From contig MSED01000004.1 in assembly GCA_002099365.1 (NCBI GenBank), positions 1,860,001 through 1,924,000 of the forward strand: 64,000 nt of DNA, in the 5' to 3' direction. Position numbers and translations under genes: made by a program. Positions 1-9,387 of the stretch are shown here, piece after piece. Numbering within the stretch: position 1 is the first letter of the stretch; each line of letters begins with the position of its first letter. The notes under the pieces were generated by a model. That model was not told where the DNA came from and did not search any database. It worked only from the letters and a program-made list of their open reading frames with translations. This DNA is from Phialophora verrucosa. Lineage: Eukaryota > Ascomycota > Eurotiomycetes > Chaetothyriales > Herpotrichiellaceae.

Positions 1-250
1 TCCCGTGAGCTTGTACATACTCGAACAACATCTTTTCTTCTTTCCTCATCTGCGGAGACGGAGGGGATTGCGACGGCTTTCCGTAGACCTGCCTGGAGTC
101 AATATCCGCCATCGCCGGCAGTCAAGGCTGTGCTCACGTTCGATGAAGGAGTCGGCAAGCTCGTCAACCCTGCGTTGTGTAAGCGAGTTGTAACTGCGAT
201 AAGAGTTATCAGGCGCACTTCTTGAAGTAGGGCTCTAGCTGAGGCGCCAT
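1..250 (-). CDS. Cys-Gly metallodipeptidase, 5' exons only (M20 family, Dug1-like), cut by left edge
   Basis: The N-terminus of a cytosolic M20 zinc metallodipeptidase of the Dug1/CNDP type, which hydrolyses Cys-Gly in glutathione turnover. Three small exons can be joined in frame: 219-250, 138-169 and 21-88. They are separated by 49-50 bp introns with donors gtgcgc, gtgagc and then gtatgt at 13-20. The joined product starts MAPQLEPYFKK, continues VDELADSFIERLRKAVAIP and then SVSADEERRKDVVR, which matches the family's conserved start 'PYF..VD.L...FI.RL..AVAIPSVS'. The ATG at 250-248 is the only sensible start. The zinc ligands and the rest of the roughly 480-residue enzyme lie off the left edge. 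The identification rests on remembered family similarity over about 45 residues and on three consistent splice joins. What is unusual is how finely the 5' end is cut: two exons of 32 nt. Confidence 0.82.
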
Positions 251-606
251 CTTGTCGTCTGATATGTGGCCGTAGTATGTTCGAACGGAGCAAGTAGTGT
301 GCTTCAATGACTGCAACAAGCCTATGGAAGAGCGTGTAGCCTTGAACTTGGTATGTAACGACGTTGAAGAGCAGCGCAAAGTGCGAGAGAGGTGGAGCAT
401 GTGAGCTGCTTGGTGGGATGCGAGGAATGCGGTTGGATGCGGTTTGGAGAGGTTAACAAACGAGTGAAGATCTCCGACAAGTGCAAAGTGGTAGGTCTCG
501 GAATTTACATTGGCAATCTCTAGAAATGATATGTTGTGGCTCTCTAATTCGGCAATAGTACACTGATACATAGAATCTCAGCACGCTGAGGATGCATGAA
601 GACTTT
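251..606. other. intergenic, upstream of the dipeptidase
   Basis: This stretch separates the dipeptidase start from the 3' end of MRPL20, both on the minus strand. A minus-strand frame stays open from 571 into the first dipeptidase exon, but it has no recognisable similarity and is most likely 5' leader. No RNA gene or repeat was seen. Confidence 0.5.
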
Positions 607-1209
607 TTATGCATCTTTCAGCCATCGTTCCTTTCTGATCTGCCTGTCCTCGCGGGCCTCCCTCCTCTTCTTGCCCCAGTTCGACTTGATGATTGCAGTG
701 ACCATTTTCTGCTCCTTGCCTTTCTGTGGCGCTAGGCCGTCTACCACCAGATGCGTAAAGACAGGTGAGCAGTCGAATTTCTTGGAGAGTCGACTGACAC
801 TCCACAGAGTGGGATCTGTCCTTCTCAACGTTCGCATCTCGTCCAGGTCCTTCTCCGTCAAGTGATAACGCTTTTCTGTCTGCCCCTTCACTGCCGGTAG
901 CTGTTGAGCCGACTGTAGTTGTAAGCCTCTGGTTTCGGGGTCGGTAAACACCTTTCTTCGGTCGTTTTTGGGGAGGAAGATGTTTGGAGTGTGGTAGACA
1001 TTGGGCATGCTCGGGGGAGGATTGTAGATGATGTGGTCATGTGGCTCGGTCTTCGAAGGTAGAAAATCTGGATCAGGCTTGATGTTGAGCCGTGATCTTG
1101 TTCTTCGGTATGTATCTGATGACTGATGGCGGCGAAAAGAAGGGCGCAGGATTTGAGAGCAGAGCTTGTAGAAGCGCGACGACGCCGAAGGAGCAGTTGT
1201 TGACTGCAT
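607..1209 (-). CDS. mitochondrial large-subunit ribosomal protein MRPL20 (mL58 family)
   Basis: A single-exon gene of 200 residues from the ATG at 1209. An in-frame ATG at 1257 would add 16. It is a structural protein of the fungal mitochondrial 54S ribosomal subunit. The family core is visible in the C-terminal half: LTEKDLDEMRTLRRTDP, then LSKKFDCSPVFTHLV and a very basic tail (GKKRREAREDRQIRKERW). The N-terminus from 1209 is rich in Ser, Arg and Gln with few acids (MQSTTAPSASSRFYK, then RPSFRRHQSS), as expected of a mitochondrial presequence, and this favours the shorter start. The remnant P450 lies upstream on the opposite strand and is functionally unrelated. Length and motif order fit the MRP-L20 family. 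Confidence 0.88.
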   Translation of the reverse strand: MQSTTAPSASSRFYKLCSQILRPSFRRHQSSDTYRRTRSRLNIKPDPDFLPSKTEPHDHIIYNPPPSMPNVYHTPNIFLPKNDRRKVFTDPETRGLQLQSAQQLPAVKGQTEKRYHLTEKDLDEMRTLRRTDPTLWSVSRLSKKFDCSPVFTHLVVDGLAPQKGKEQKMVTAIIKSNWGKKRREAREDRQIRKERWLKDA

Positions 1210-1676
1210 TGTTGCCGGTATTCGTGCCAGCTTTCTTGTCCGATGCCCGAATTGCAAGATATTGACAGTTCTCTGAGCCGTCTAATCCGCGTGCCAGCGG
1301 GATCCAATGCCAACTAAATTTCTCTTCGCTCTCAACCCAAAACTATCGCGTACAAGGCATGCTTTATGGCGCCGAAAAGCGTTGTAGCCGCTACGTGGTG
1401 CCTCCTCTTCCACCGCCCGAAAGCCCCGACGACGAGGTGGAAGCTGAAAACGTCGAAGATCAAAGGTGCTGCGGCTTGAAGCTGAATTGGGCGAGAAGAA
1501 CAGCAGCAGTTGCGCAGGGAAAATCGGCCACTAAGCGTGAAGCGCAGTTAGGGTTGGGCTTGGCAGGAGAGAACGGGTCCGTTCTGCACCTAGAAGCGTC
1601 ACCTGTACGAGCATTCCCTACGATCCCTCCAGATTGTAATGCGATACGCCTTTTTGCGTATGACGGAGTCATTCAT
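1210..1676. other. intergenic, MRPL20 upstream region
   Basis: The plus strand carries an open frame from about 1359 that runs into the P450 remnant. Its first 100 codons show no P450 helices I could align, so I treat this as the MRPL20 promoter plus decayed sequence. Confidence 0.4.
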
Positions 1677-1974
1677 GATAGATGGATAGAAGCTTCCGAA
1701 GGACAGTTGCAGTTGATGGAGAAGCGTTTTGGAACTGTAAGTAATCTCGACTCCTGGGCAGACACAGGACTGGTCTTTCCAGTTCGGTTTCGGATCGCGA
1801 GCATACATGGGCAAGCACATTTCGTTTATGGAAATGGGGAAACTCATTCCACAAATTCTAGAAGACTTCTATGTTGAATGGGCATCGCCAGACCACACCG
1901 AGTGGAAAGTTCGGGCTCGCTGGCTGTGGGGGCACCAGGATATGGTTATGAAACTGACTCCACGAACTCGATAG
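1677..1974 (+). pseudogene. cytochrome P450 C-terminal remnant, haem cysteine replaced by tyrosine
   Basis: Two pieces of a P450 C-terminus lie in order. The first reads DRWIEASEGQLQLMEKRFGT (from 1677), equivalent to the 'F.PERW' segment before the haem loop. The second, from 1783, reads FGFGSRAYMGKHISFMEMGK and ends about 63 codons later at the tag at 1972-1974. A 46-bp stretch, 1737-1782, begins gtaagt and ends ccag, and its removal joins the two in frame, so an old intron seems preserved. In functional P450s the haem loop is FGxGxRxCxG. Here the ligand position is TAC (1804-1806, Tyr), so haem-thiolate ligation would be lost. The PERW motif is also degraded and no I-helix or ExxR region is found upstream, where MRPL20 lies. 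I infer a relic of a pisatin-demethylase-like P450. Sequencing error at one base cannot explain the missing N-terminal 80 percent. Confidence 0.75.
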
Positions 1975-2726
1975 GATGTATACTTGTTCATCTTCCTCTG
2001 TCTACCTCCGAGAGAGGGGAGATTTCTGAGAGCCATATGGACTCGAGTGTGACCATTTTGCTCCGGAACCAAAAGGTGATAGGTGAGCATATAGTGAGTC
2101 GCGAGCGACATGTTTTAAAAGCGGCACGGTCAGGGTGATCCCAGGGTGGGAAGCCCACGGTGCCCAATTGGATGACCGGGTGACGAGCTTGCAGCGTGAC
2201 CTCCAATCCCTAGCCGTGCAATCATTGTTGTGAACGAACTCATCGGTCCTTCCTTGCTTGCCGTGTCCCTCTCCTCTCGTAGACTGGGGAGGCTCCTTCT
2301 GGCTTCACTTTGACATTTCCTCTCACTCACACCACAACCACATACCGAGTACTCTTCGTTGCACAGGCCCTTGATCGTCTACCTCGTTGTCCCCAGCACG
2401 CAAATACAACCTGAACGAGACACATGATATCTCCGTTAGCGGCCGGCGAACTCCATTCCTAATTCCCATTGCCCTGTGCCGCGACTGCCTAGCCTGGCGC
2501 ATGTGGTTGTGAGCGCTGAAAGTCAGCCCCCATTGAAGACGCAACGTTCAATCTCGCTTTCTGTTGCTTGCTCCATCCACGACATGTCCTGCCTCAGGCG
2601 CTCGAACTAGGATCGAGTTCACCTGATCTTCCTCACAATTCATAATACTTGACCTACTTGACCTGCTCAACCACGGCCCAACCATATCAGACACCTACGC
2701 CCCGCACCACCAACCGCCGCGCCGCC
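1975..2726. other. intergenic, 5' region of the next gene
   Basis: It ends in a pyrimidine- and CA-rich stretch typical of a fungal 5' leader just before the Kozak-like GCCGCCATG at 2721-2729. No gene or repeat was recognised. Confidence 0.5.
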
Positions 2727-3878
2727 ATGTCGTCTAAGGAACCATCGGTCAACGACAGAATCAGTGCTCCAAGCACCGAGTCAAAGGACTCTGCTGCGCC
2801 CCTGTTGAAAGATTCCTCTGCACTATCTTCTCGAACGACAACGGCCGAGTCCGCAATTGACGCGAGCACGGCCAAGCCACGAAAGAGAGACTTTTGGAAA
2901 CTGGGAAAGAAGCCGGAAGAGGACAAGGGCAAGGGCAAAAGCATCGCAACTTCAAATTCTCCTCCCGCCGCAGTCAGCCCCTTGGCTGGCTTGAACCCGG
3001 TCTCTCCCATGAGATCACCAGATCTGGTTGGCGGCTCCGTATCGCCTCACCGGGGCTCTGGGGCTCATCCCTACGGTGTCCCGAGCTCTCCAGGGTACGG
3101 GATGGGCACTTCGTCTCCCCGACCGCACTCGCCGGCCTCGTCCATGATTTTCGAGCGAAACGTCCAGGAGGATGTCGCTCTTCCTGAGCAGTCGCCGCAC
3201 TTGCCTTCGCACGTCCTCATAGAGAACCGCATTGCGCCTGCGCTGGATGCATCTGCAGAAGCTATCACCGACGAAAAGCTGAATCCGGATACGGTGGAGA
3301 TTGTCACTCATGCTACCCATCAACCTGCGGCTGTCACCATCTCTGGTCTGGGAGCTGAGCAGTCTATGGCTTCGTCAATGCAAGACGACTTCCCCCCGTC
3401 AGTCGCATCGCTTGCACATCGAGATACGGAGAACGGGTCAAACTATGGGTCTCTAGACTCGACCGACGTTCGACGTTTGAGCTTCATCTCTTTTGCCGAC
3501 GTTGTCCACGGCGAACAGGAATTTGGAGATGCACGCCGCGACTCTACCTATGTCGCAGGCCATCCGTCCCTGGCACCTGCCCGCTCACCTTCTCCTCTTC
3601 GATCACCGACTTCTTCCGCCGCCCCTGGGACATCACCCCCCACCAGCGTCACAGCATCTGTGAAGGGATTTGAGACGTCGCCCCATCGTGCTCCGAGAGG
3701 CGCAGGGAGCCCGCTCCCAGGCCAGAGCTCACCTCTAGCCGGAGGCAACGAAATCAATGTCGAGACAATGCGACAGGCACTCCGGAAAACAGGAAGCGGG
3801 GATTTGAGTCATTTCCGCAGCCCGCCACTGAGTGCTGTGGGCAACGATGACGGGACGTACGACCGACCCTTCAGATGA
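2727..3878 (+). CDS. conserved-looking disordered hypothetical protein, 383 aa
   Basis: A single exon starting at the ATG in a strong context (gccgccATG). An upstream in-frame ATG at 2649 would add 26 residues of leader-like sequence. The protein is dominated by Ser, Pro, Thr and Ala, with many SP and TP dipeptides (PVSPMRSPDL, SPSPLRSPTSS), so it is probably intrinsically disordered and phosphorylated by proline-directed kinases. Two denser islands look conserved: DVRRLSFISFADVV near residue 250 and INVETMRQALRKTGSGDLS near residue 345. A lysine-rich patch, RKRDFWKLGKKPEEDKGKGK, lies near residue 55. There is no signal peptide, membrane segment or known catalytic motif. I do not recognise a named family and assign no function. 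The two islands are the places to test for short linear motifs. Confidence 0.8.
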   Translation: MSSKEPSVNDRISAPSTESKDSAAPLLKDSSALSSRTTTAESAIDASTAKPRKRDFWKLGKKPEEDKGKGKSIATSNSPPAAVSPLAGLNPVSPMRSPDLVGGSVSPHRGSGAHPYGVPSSPGYGMGTSSPRPHSPASSMIFERNVQEDVALPEQSPHLPSHVLIENRIAPALDASAEAITDEKLNPDTVEIVTHATHQPAAVTISGLGAEQSMASSMQDDFPPSVASLAHRDTENGSNYGSLDSTDVRRLSFISFADVVHGEQEFGDARRDSTYVAGHPSLAPARSPSPLRSPTSSAAPGTSPPTSVTASVKGFETSPHRAPRGAGSPLPGQSSPLAGGNEINVETMRQALRKTGSGDLSHFRSPPLSAVGNDDGTYDRPFR

Positions 3879-4735
3879 GTATATACGACCACGAGGCTAT
3901 GAGCAATTCGGGATGAGGTGGCATGATATACGCAGGCGCACATCATGACGGTTGAGTTCCTTCAAAGCTCAACTCGGGGAGGATTCCTATGGAGACAAGA
4001 CAATATGGGATCTTTTAGTTTGCTGACCTTCTGTAAGAAGGTCCATTTTCCTTCGGATACTAGATACCACTTGTCAATGATTGAATGCCAGTTCCGCAAG
4101 AGTAGCTTGTCCCAAGCTCAATCTACAAAGTGGGTGGAATTTATGCTAAACGCTGAGAAGCCTATAGAGGAACGGTTTGCGGGCGCCGATGCAGGGCAGG
4201 TCACCTGCATAAAATCAACACCGGGAACCCCTCGAGCAAACCCTGTTTGGTGCCAATTGAACACGGGGTACGCGGTGGAGTCAGTAAACCGAACAAGGGA
4301 TTACTCCGCACTTTGCGATGATCCACGCCCCCGGGCGCCCGAGGGATCGTATCACAACACCATTGGCTACGAGTGAGTACACGAGGTATGTTCTGAAGTC
4401 TGCCTAAGCCGGCGTAACTCGTGTCCAAGAGGGGGCGGTTCCAAGCCCAGCGCTGAAAGCGGGACACATTGGTCAATTTAATGCTATTATGTTCCAGGCC
4501 TTCCACTTGATCGTCTCGCTCTCTTTCTGCCCCGTCCTAAACAAGCAACGAGCAATAACTACAAGCAACGAGCAACGAGCAACAACCGAGGCCCCCGTGT
4601 TGAGAAGATTCCCCGTAGCAAGAGAAGAGATCCCAGCAACGCAACTAAAGCGGAAACGAATAGAGGACAGAACAGAACCGACGGAGCTCACGATTCCTGG
4701 ACCGGTTTTCCTCTTTTCGCTGTTCATGTTCCATC
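3879..4735. other. intergenic
   Basis: This is the 3' region of the hypothetical gene and the promoter of the dehydrogenase. A 4545-4580 stretch repeats the unit aagcaacgagcaa with variation. One frame is open for 143 codons (3945-4376) but has no recognisable protein features. Confidence 0.4.
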
Positions 4736-6075
4736 ATGGCCGTGCAATCTAGCCTGTTCAACTTGTCCTCCCTCACGAGCACCATGGCGGATGCTCTGTT
4801 CAACCCGCTCCTCACGGGGCCTCTCCTGCTCTACGTCCTGCGCAATCCGGCAGTGCTGGACAAGCTCCCCTGGCCACCCACCAAATATTACAGCCTGGCT
4901 AGATATGACCTGCCCTTCCCGTTTCCCAGCAGCATCCGCGTCGGCGCCACGCCGCCGCTCAAGACGCTGAAGTTCCTGTTCACCTGGGGCCTGATCCTGT
5001 ACGTGAATCGGTTCTTGAACCGACTGGCCTTGAATTACGGCCATCTCAAGAAACAGGGCGAGCCATGGGCCTTCCAGACCGAGGGCAAGGAGACGGTCCT
5101 GATCACGGGCGGGTGTTCCGGGTTCGGCAAGGAAATGGCCAAGATGTTCGCCGAGCAGACAAAGGCCAATATCGTCGTGTTGGATGTCCAGCCCCTGCCG
5201 GATGATCTGAAGGACGGTGAGTGTGTTTATCCCCCCACCCTCAATGTGTGGTCCGATTGTGATCGCGGCTGGAGCTACGAAGCAATGGATCAATACATTG
5301 AGCTACGCACTCCTACTTCTGTTTTTACATCTTCAATGGGCTAAGGGAATGAACAGTCGCACGCCTCTCGTACCACAAGGTCGATCTAACGTCCCCCGCG
5401 TCCATCCACGAGACGATCAACGTCGTGCTCAACACCTCGGTGCCCACCGTCCTTATCAACAACGCGGGCATAGCCCAGGCGCACACCATGCTCGCGACCA
5501 GCGACGAGTTTCTCGAGAAGATCTTCCGCGTCAACATCCTCAGCCACTTCACGCTCATCCGCCTGCTGCTCCCGCGCATGATGGCCCAGCGCAAAGGCCA
5601 CATCGTGAGCATCGCCAGCATGGCCTCCTACACGGGCTGCCCCGGCCTGGGCGACTACTGCGCGACCAAGCACGCCGTGCTGGGCATGCACGAGACCCTC
5701 CTCGCCGAGCTGGCCACCCGGTACAAAGACCAGGGTGGCCACTGTATCCAAGCTTCGATCGTCCATCCAATGTGGGCCAGAACTCCGCTCGTCGGGTCCT
5801 GGGAGAAGCAGCTCGTCGCGTCCAAGACGCCCGTGCTGGAACCAAAGGACGTCGCTGCGCCGGTGGTGCAGCACGTGCTGAGAGGTCGGAGCGGGAGCGC
5901 CTTCGTCCCCGAGCGGTTCAGGTACGCGACCATTGCAAAGGGGTTGCCTGATTGGGTGGGCATCAAGTCGAGGCTGGATCTTGCCGTGAGCACCGATGTA
6001 GGGAGGCAGATGGAGACGGAGACGGTCGAGGTTAAGGAGAGGAAGGGCGTTGAAGAGAGTTGGGTCCAGACTTGA
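4736..6075 (+). CDS. short-chain dehydrogenase/reductase, SDR16C/retinol-dehydrogenase-like
   Basis: An NAD(P)-dependent oxidoreductase, 399 residues from two exons, 4736-5216 and 5357-6075, joined over a 140-bp gtgagt...cag intron in phase 1. Rossmann motifs are complete: TGGCSGFG at 124-131, NNAG at 195-198, a catalytic serine in SIASMAS (245-251) and YCATK with Tyr261 and Lys265. Two hydrophobic stretches precede the domain, near residues 25-40 and 78-97 (LKFLFTWGLILYV), so it is likely anchored in the ER or lipid-droplet membrane like RDH10/DHRS3 relatives. Those act on retinoid, sterol or fatty alcohol substrates; the substrate here cannot be told from sequence. The first ATG at 4736 is chosen because the frame upstream lacks another; Met17 is an alternative. 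It converges on isocitrate lyase. Confidence 0.9.
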
Positions 6076-6426
6076 GTAAGGTTGTATAGGGCGGACAGGC
6101 AGGCAGGGAATGAATTGAACCTCATCTCTCAAGGAGCGCGCGATACACAAGTTAATAAGTTGTTCATTATCTTTTCTGCGCACCCTAGTCGTACTGTACT
6201 GTAATTGCCGTTAAAGTATACCAAGAGAGAGTATTCTTCAACAAGCCAAGCTGTATCCAATTTTGTGCGGCAGTGCATTATACACAGAGAGTAACCTAAA
6301 CTTAGCTAGCTACTACACATTCCGTTCCTCCTCGACCAGCTCACACTTGTTGGAAACACGAGCTCCGGGTGCCTGCTGGCCGCCTGCCTGCTTGTCCTCG
6401 CTTCGAGGTCACCACGTTCGATTTGC
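6076..6426. other. convergent 3' ends
   Basis: A short AT-richer spacer between two converging genes, presumably both 3' UTRs. No gene was seen. Confidence 0.5.
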
Positions 6427-8154
6427 TCAATGGAATTGATCTTCAGTGACCCCTTTTCCCATTGCACTTGTTGAGCTGACCCCTCCGGTTACCATCTTCA
6501 AGAGATTGTCAACATAGTTGGCCCCACTCCATTTCTGGTGCGTTACCACGTCGATCTTGTTGGCCATCTCTGGCTCCTGGATCAGTTCGCCATAGGCACG
6601 CATGCCTCGCTTGGCAAAGTTCTTGGCGAATGTGTCGGAGATGAGGGCTGTGGAATGGAGACCCGCAAGGGTGATGAACTGCCAGCAATAGCCCAGCTCG
6701 GCGAGACGTTGGATGTAGGTCTCTTGATCGGAAGAGGACATGGCTGCCTTCCAGTTGAAGGAGGGGGAGAGGTTGTACGCGAGTCTAGCACGACGGGTGT
6801 TAGTCTATCTGCGCATGGGACTGGGATGGTGTGGGGGGAGTCCACTTACTTCTGCTCTGGCCAGACAGCATGTACGCCCTCGGCGAACTCTTGCGCCTGT
6901 GCGTAGTCGGGCAACTTGCTCTCCATCCAGATCATATCTGCGTAGGGGGCATATGCGATGGCTCGGTTCACCGCACACTGGCACCCTCCCTGGTATCTGT
7001 AATAGCCCTCACGTGTTCGAGGAGCGTCCCAGTCCCAAAAGATATCGACGCCGGTCAGACCCTTGGCGATGGCTCGGCACTGGCTGTTCGACTTGCCCTT
7101 CGAGGCGGTCTTGTATTTCTCGATCAGAGAGGCCTTGTCGACATGGACGCCGGCGTTGATGGCGTCAATGACTGCGTCGTCGAACAACTTGATGCCGGCT
7201 TCGTCCATCCACTTGTCCTCAATGGCTTGGAGTTCATCGCCGTTCTTGCCAGCCTGTTCGGCTGCAACCATCAAATCGTTCAAGGGTTGGAGGTTCTGGT
7301 TCGTGGTGCCCAGAATGAATGGGTGATCTCGGTAGTCGATCGTCGTTGTGATCAGAGTGGCGGCTTCCGAGTCCGTCCGGGCGACTGCAAGCAAGTCGAC
7401 GCCCATGATGTCGGCTTGGGCGCGAATGGCCACTAGACGATTGATGTGCTCAGAGATGGGGACGAGGACCTTTCCAGCCATGTGGCCGCATTTCTTGGTG
7501 CCAGGAGCTTGGTCTTCAATGTGAATGCCCGCGGCACCTTTCTCCACGAACAGCTTTGTGAGTTTCATGACTGCGGTGAGACCGCCGTGACCAGTGTCCG
7601 CATCCGCGATGATGGGTCGTAGGTAGTCCACATTTGCCACGGAGGCACGTTTTTCCTTAGGTGTTGTGAGACGCTCTTCTCGTTGTTTGCGGTCGTGGAA
7701 TAATTGAGCCATGAACAGATGCTGGACCTTGTTCGGGACGGTGTTCATGGGGTAATCGGCCAGATCAGGCGAAGGCTCGTCGGTGGAAGATGCGGTAGAG
7801 GAGGATTGCCAGCCAGAGACGTAGACTGTGTCGAGATATTTGTTCATCTGGGTCAGCATCGTTGGTTCGAGGCAGCCGTAGGTAGCCGAAGCGGTTTTGG
7901 TCTGCAGGACAGGTCAGCACGAAACAGGAATATGGAGTGCTTCAGCATACAGCAAACCGCTCCTCGACCAGCTTCCACAGCTTCTTAGCCTGTGCATTGC
8001 TAGGGTAATCGATCTTGATGGTGCCTCGCTTTTGCACAATCTGCTCGGCCGTGAAAGGTCGTTTGGTAAATCGCCATCTGGAATCAGTCCACCATTTCTT
8101 GACAGCTTCGACGTCCTGCAGGTATAGCTGCTCTTCTTGGTCTAATGGAGACAT
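6427..8154 (-). CDS. acuD: isocitrate lyase (glyoxylate cycle)
   Basis: It cleaves isocitrate to glyoxylate and succinate, allowing growth on acetate and fatty acids; in moulds it sits in peroxisomes or glyoxysomes. Three exons: 7951-8154, 6850-7901 and 6427-6784, with introns of 49 and 65 bp in consistent phases, giving 537 residues, the usual AcuD length. The active-site signature KKCGHM spans residues 204-209 with catalytic Cys206. Also visible are the substrate-loop segments DADTGHGG (about 168-175) and ARTDSEAA. The start MSPLDQEEQLYLQDVEAVKKWW and the end near GVTEDQFH align with AcuD/Icl1 rather than with mitochondrial methylisocitrate lyase, which carries a presequence. No PTS1 tripeptide is present; fungal isocitrate lyases use other import signals. 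Carbon-source control via FacB/FarA is known in relatives; see the CCTCGG note. Confidence 0.96.
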
Positions 8155-9387
8155 CGTGAATGTGTCGACGACGACTTTTGTTTAATGTACACAGGGCAAG
8201 CAAGCTTCAATGCAGCTTACTATTCCGCAGATTGGTCTCGACAGCGACACAAGCAGTGATGTCAATAGAGGGAGATCAGCACAAACCCGAAACTCAACTG
8301 AATGGGATTGAAAGCAAGCTGGGAAGAGCAGGAAGAGGAGCATGCGCGCGGATTAAGTAAAGAAAGCACAGGCCCTGCTCGAGCGAGGCTCGGGAGCGCC
8401 AGTGGCTCTGATCTTTCCCTCCCTCTTCCGATGATGCATGATGAGGACTCAGTGAGGAAGTTACCGAGCCAAAAGCTGGAGTCCAGGCTCAGCCCTTGCC
8501 TCTTCCGGGCGCCAGAGAGGATGAGCGGGGAGCACAGATTGGCTGAAAGAAGGCATAGCCGGACTGGACAAAAGGTAGCATGATGAGGCAAACAGGACCT
8601 CATACGATGCACGCGATACTTTGTTTGGTCTCGGTGCACGATCGGCTTTGTGGGGAAGCGGTTTGGCATGTGCCTATGACGTGGGTTTCCATTCCTCCTT
8701 TCATCCGCTGCTCACTGAAATCATCGCCATATTCGACGGATGTTGGATGCGCCTTTCTCGGCAGGGCTGGGCATGATAACATAGCTTGATAGCTCTATCT
8801 TCTCCTGCTTTGCGACGACCCAGGCTCTTGCCGTTGGACATACAACCATAGTCGAAGTTGGGAATCAGAGTTTGTATTGCACGCTGCCTCGGTAGACTTT
8901 GTCCTTGCACGTGATGTCGAGGCCCCGGCCACTTTGCGGACACGCAGGGGTTGCATGCAAGCCGGCGCTCACCAGGCGAAAACCTCCGGACAATTGGCCA
9001 TTACACCCAAGCGCAACACGCCGATTGGTTACATGAAACAACATTTTTTTTCGCCGTTGAATATTCATAGTTCAATTAGGTCTCGTGCTCCGTGTCCCTA
9101 GGTGCTGTACGTACGTGCAGAAGTAACAACTCATAGTCTGATCTCCCGTATCGTGCTTGAAAAAGAGTGCCATCCCAAAAACGCCCAGGAACAACCGACG
9201 GTGAACAGTTTCAACTCATCTGAGGCCCCGTCTCATGCTCGCTAATAATGTCAAGGTCGTAGCCCTCATTAGGTATCATGCCTCCTGTGTCATTCTAGGT
9301 CTATTCTTCGCATCGATGCAACTGGATATGTACCGCCAAAATGTGGTAACGATAGTGCCTGATCGCTCGCACAACGTTGATGTTCGC
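8155..9387. promoter_or_regulatory. isocitrate lyase upstream region
   Basis: 1.2 kb between the isocitrate lyase start and the 3' end of trehalase, both on the minus strand. It contains one CCTCGG (8887-8892), the core bound by the fatty-acid regulators FarA/FarB in Aspergillus, about 730 bp upstream of the start. One hexamer can easily be chance. No gene was recognised. Confidence 0.3.

Noticed and set aside
8887..8892. CCTCGG as a firm FarA/FarB site for isocitrate lyase
   Set aside because: A single hexamer 730 bp from the start is expected by chance; kept only as a note in the region entry.
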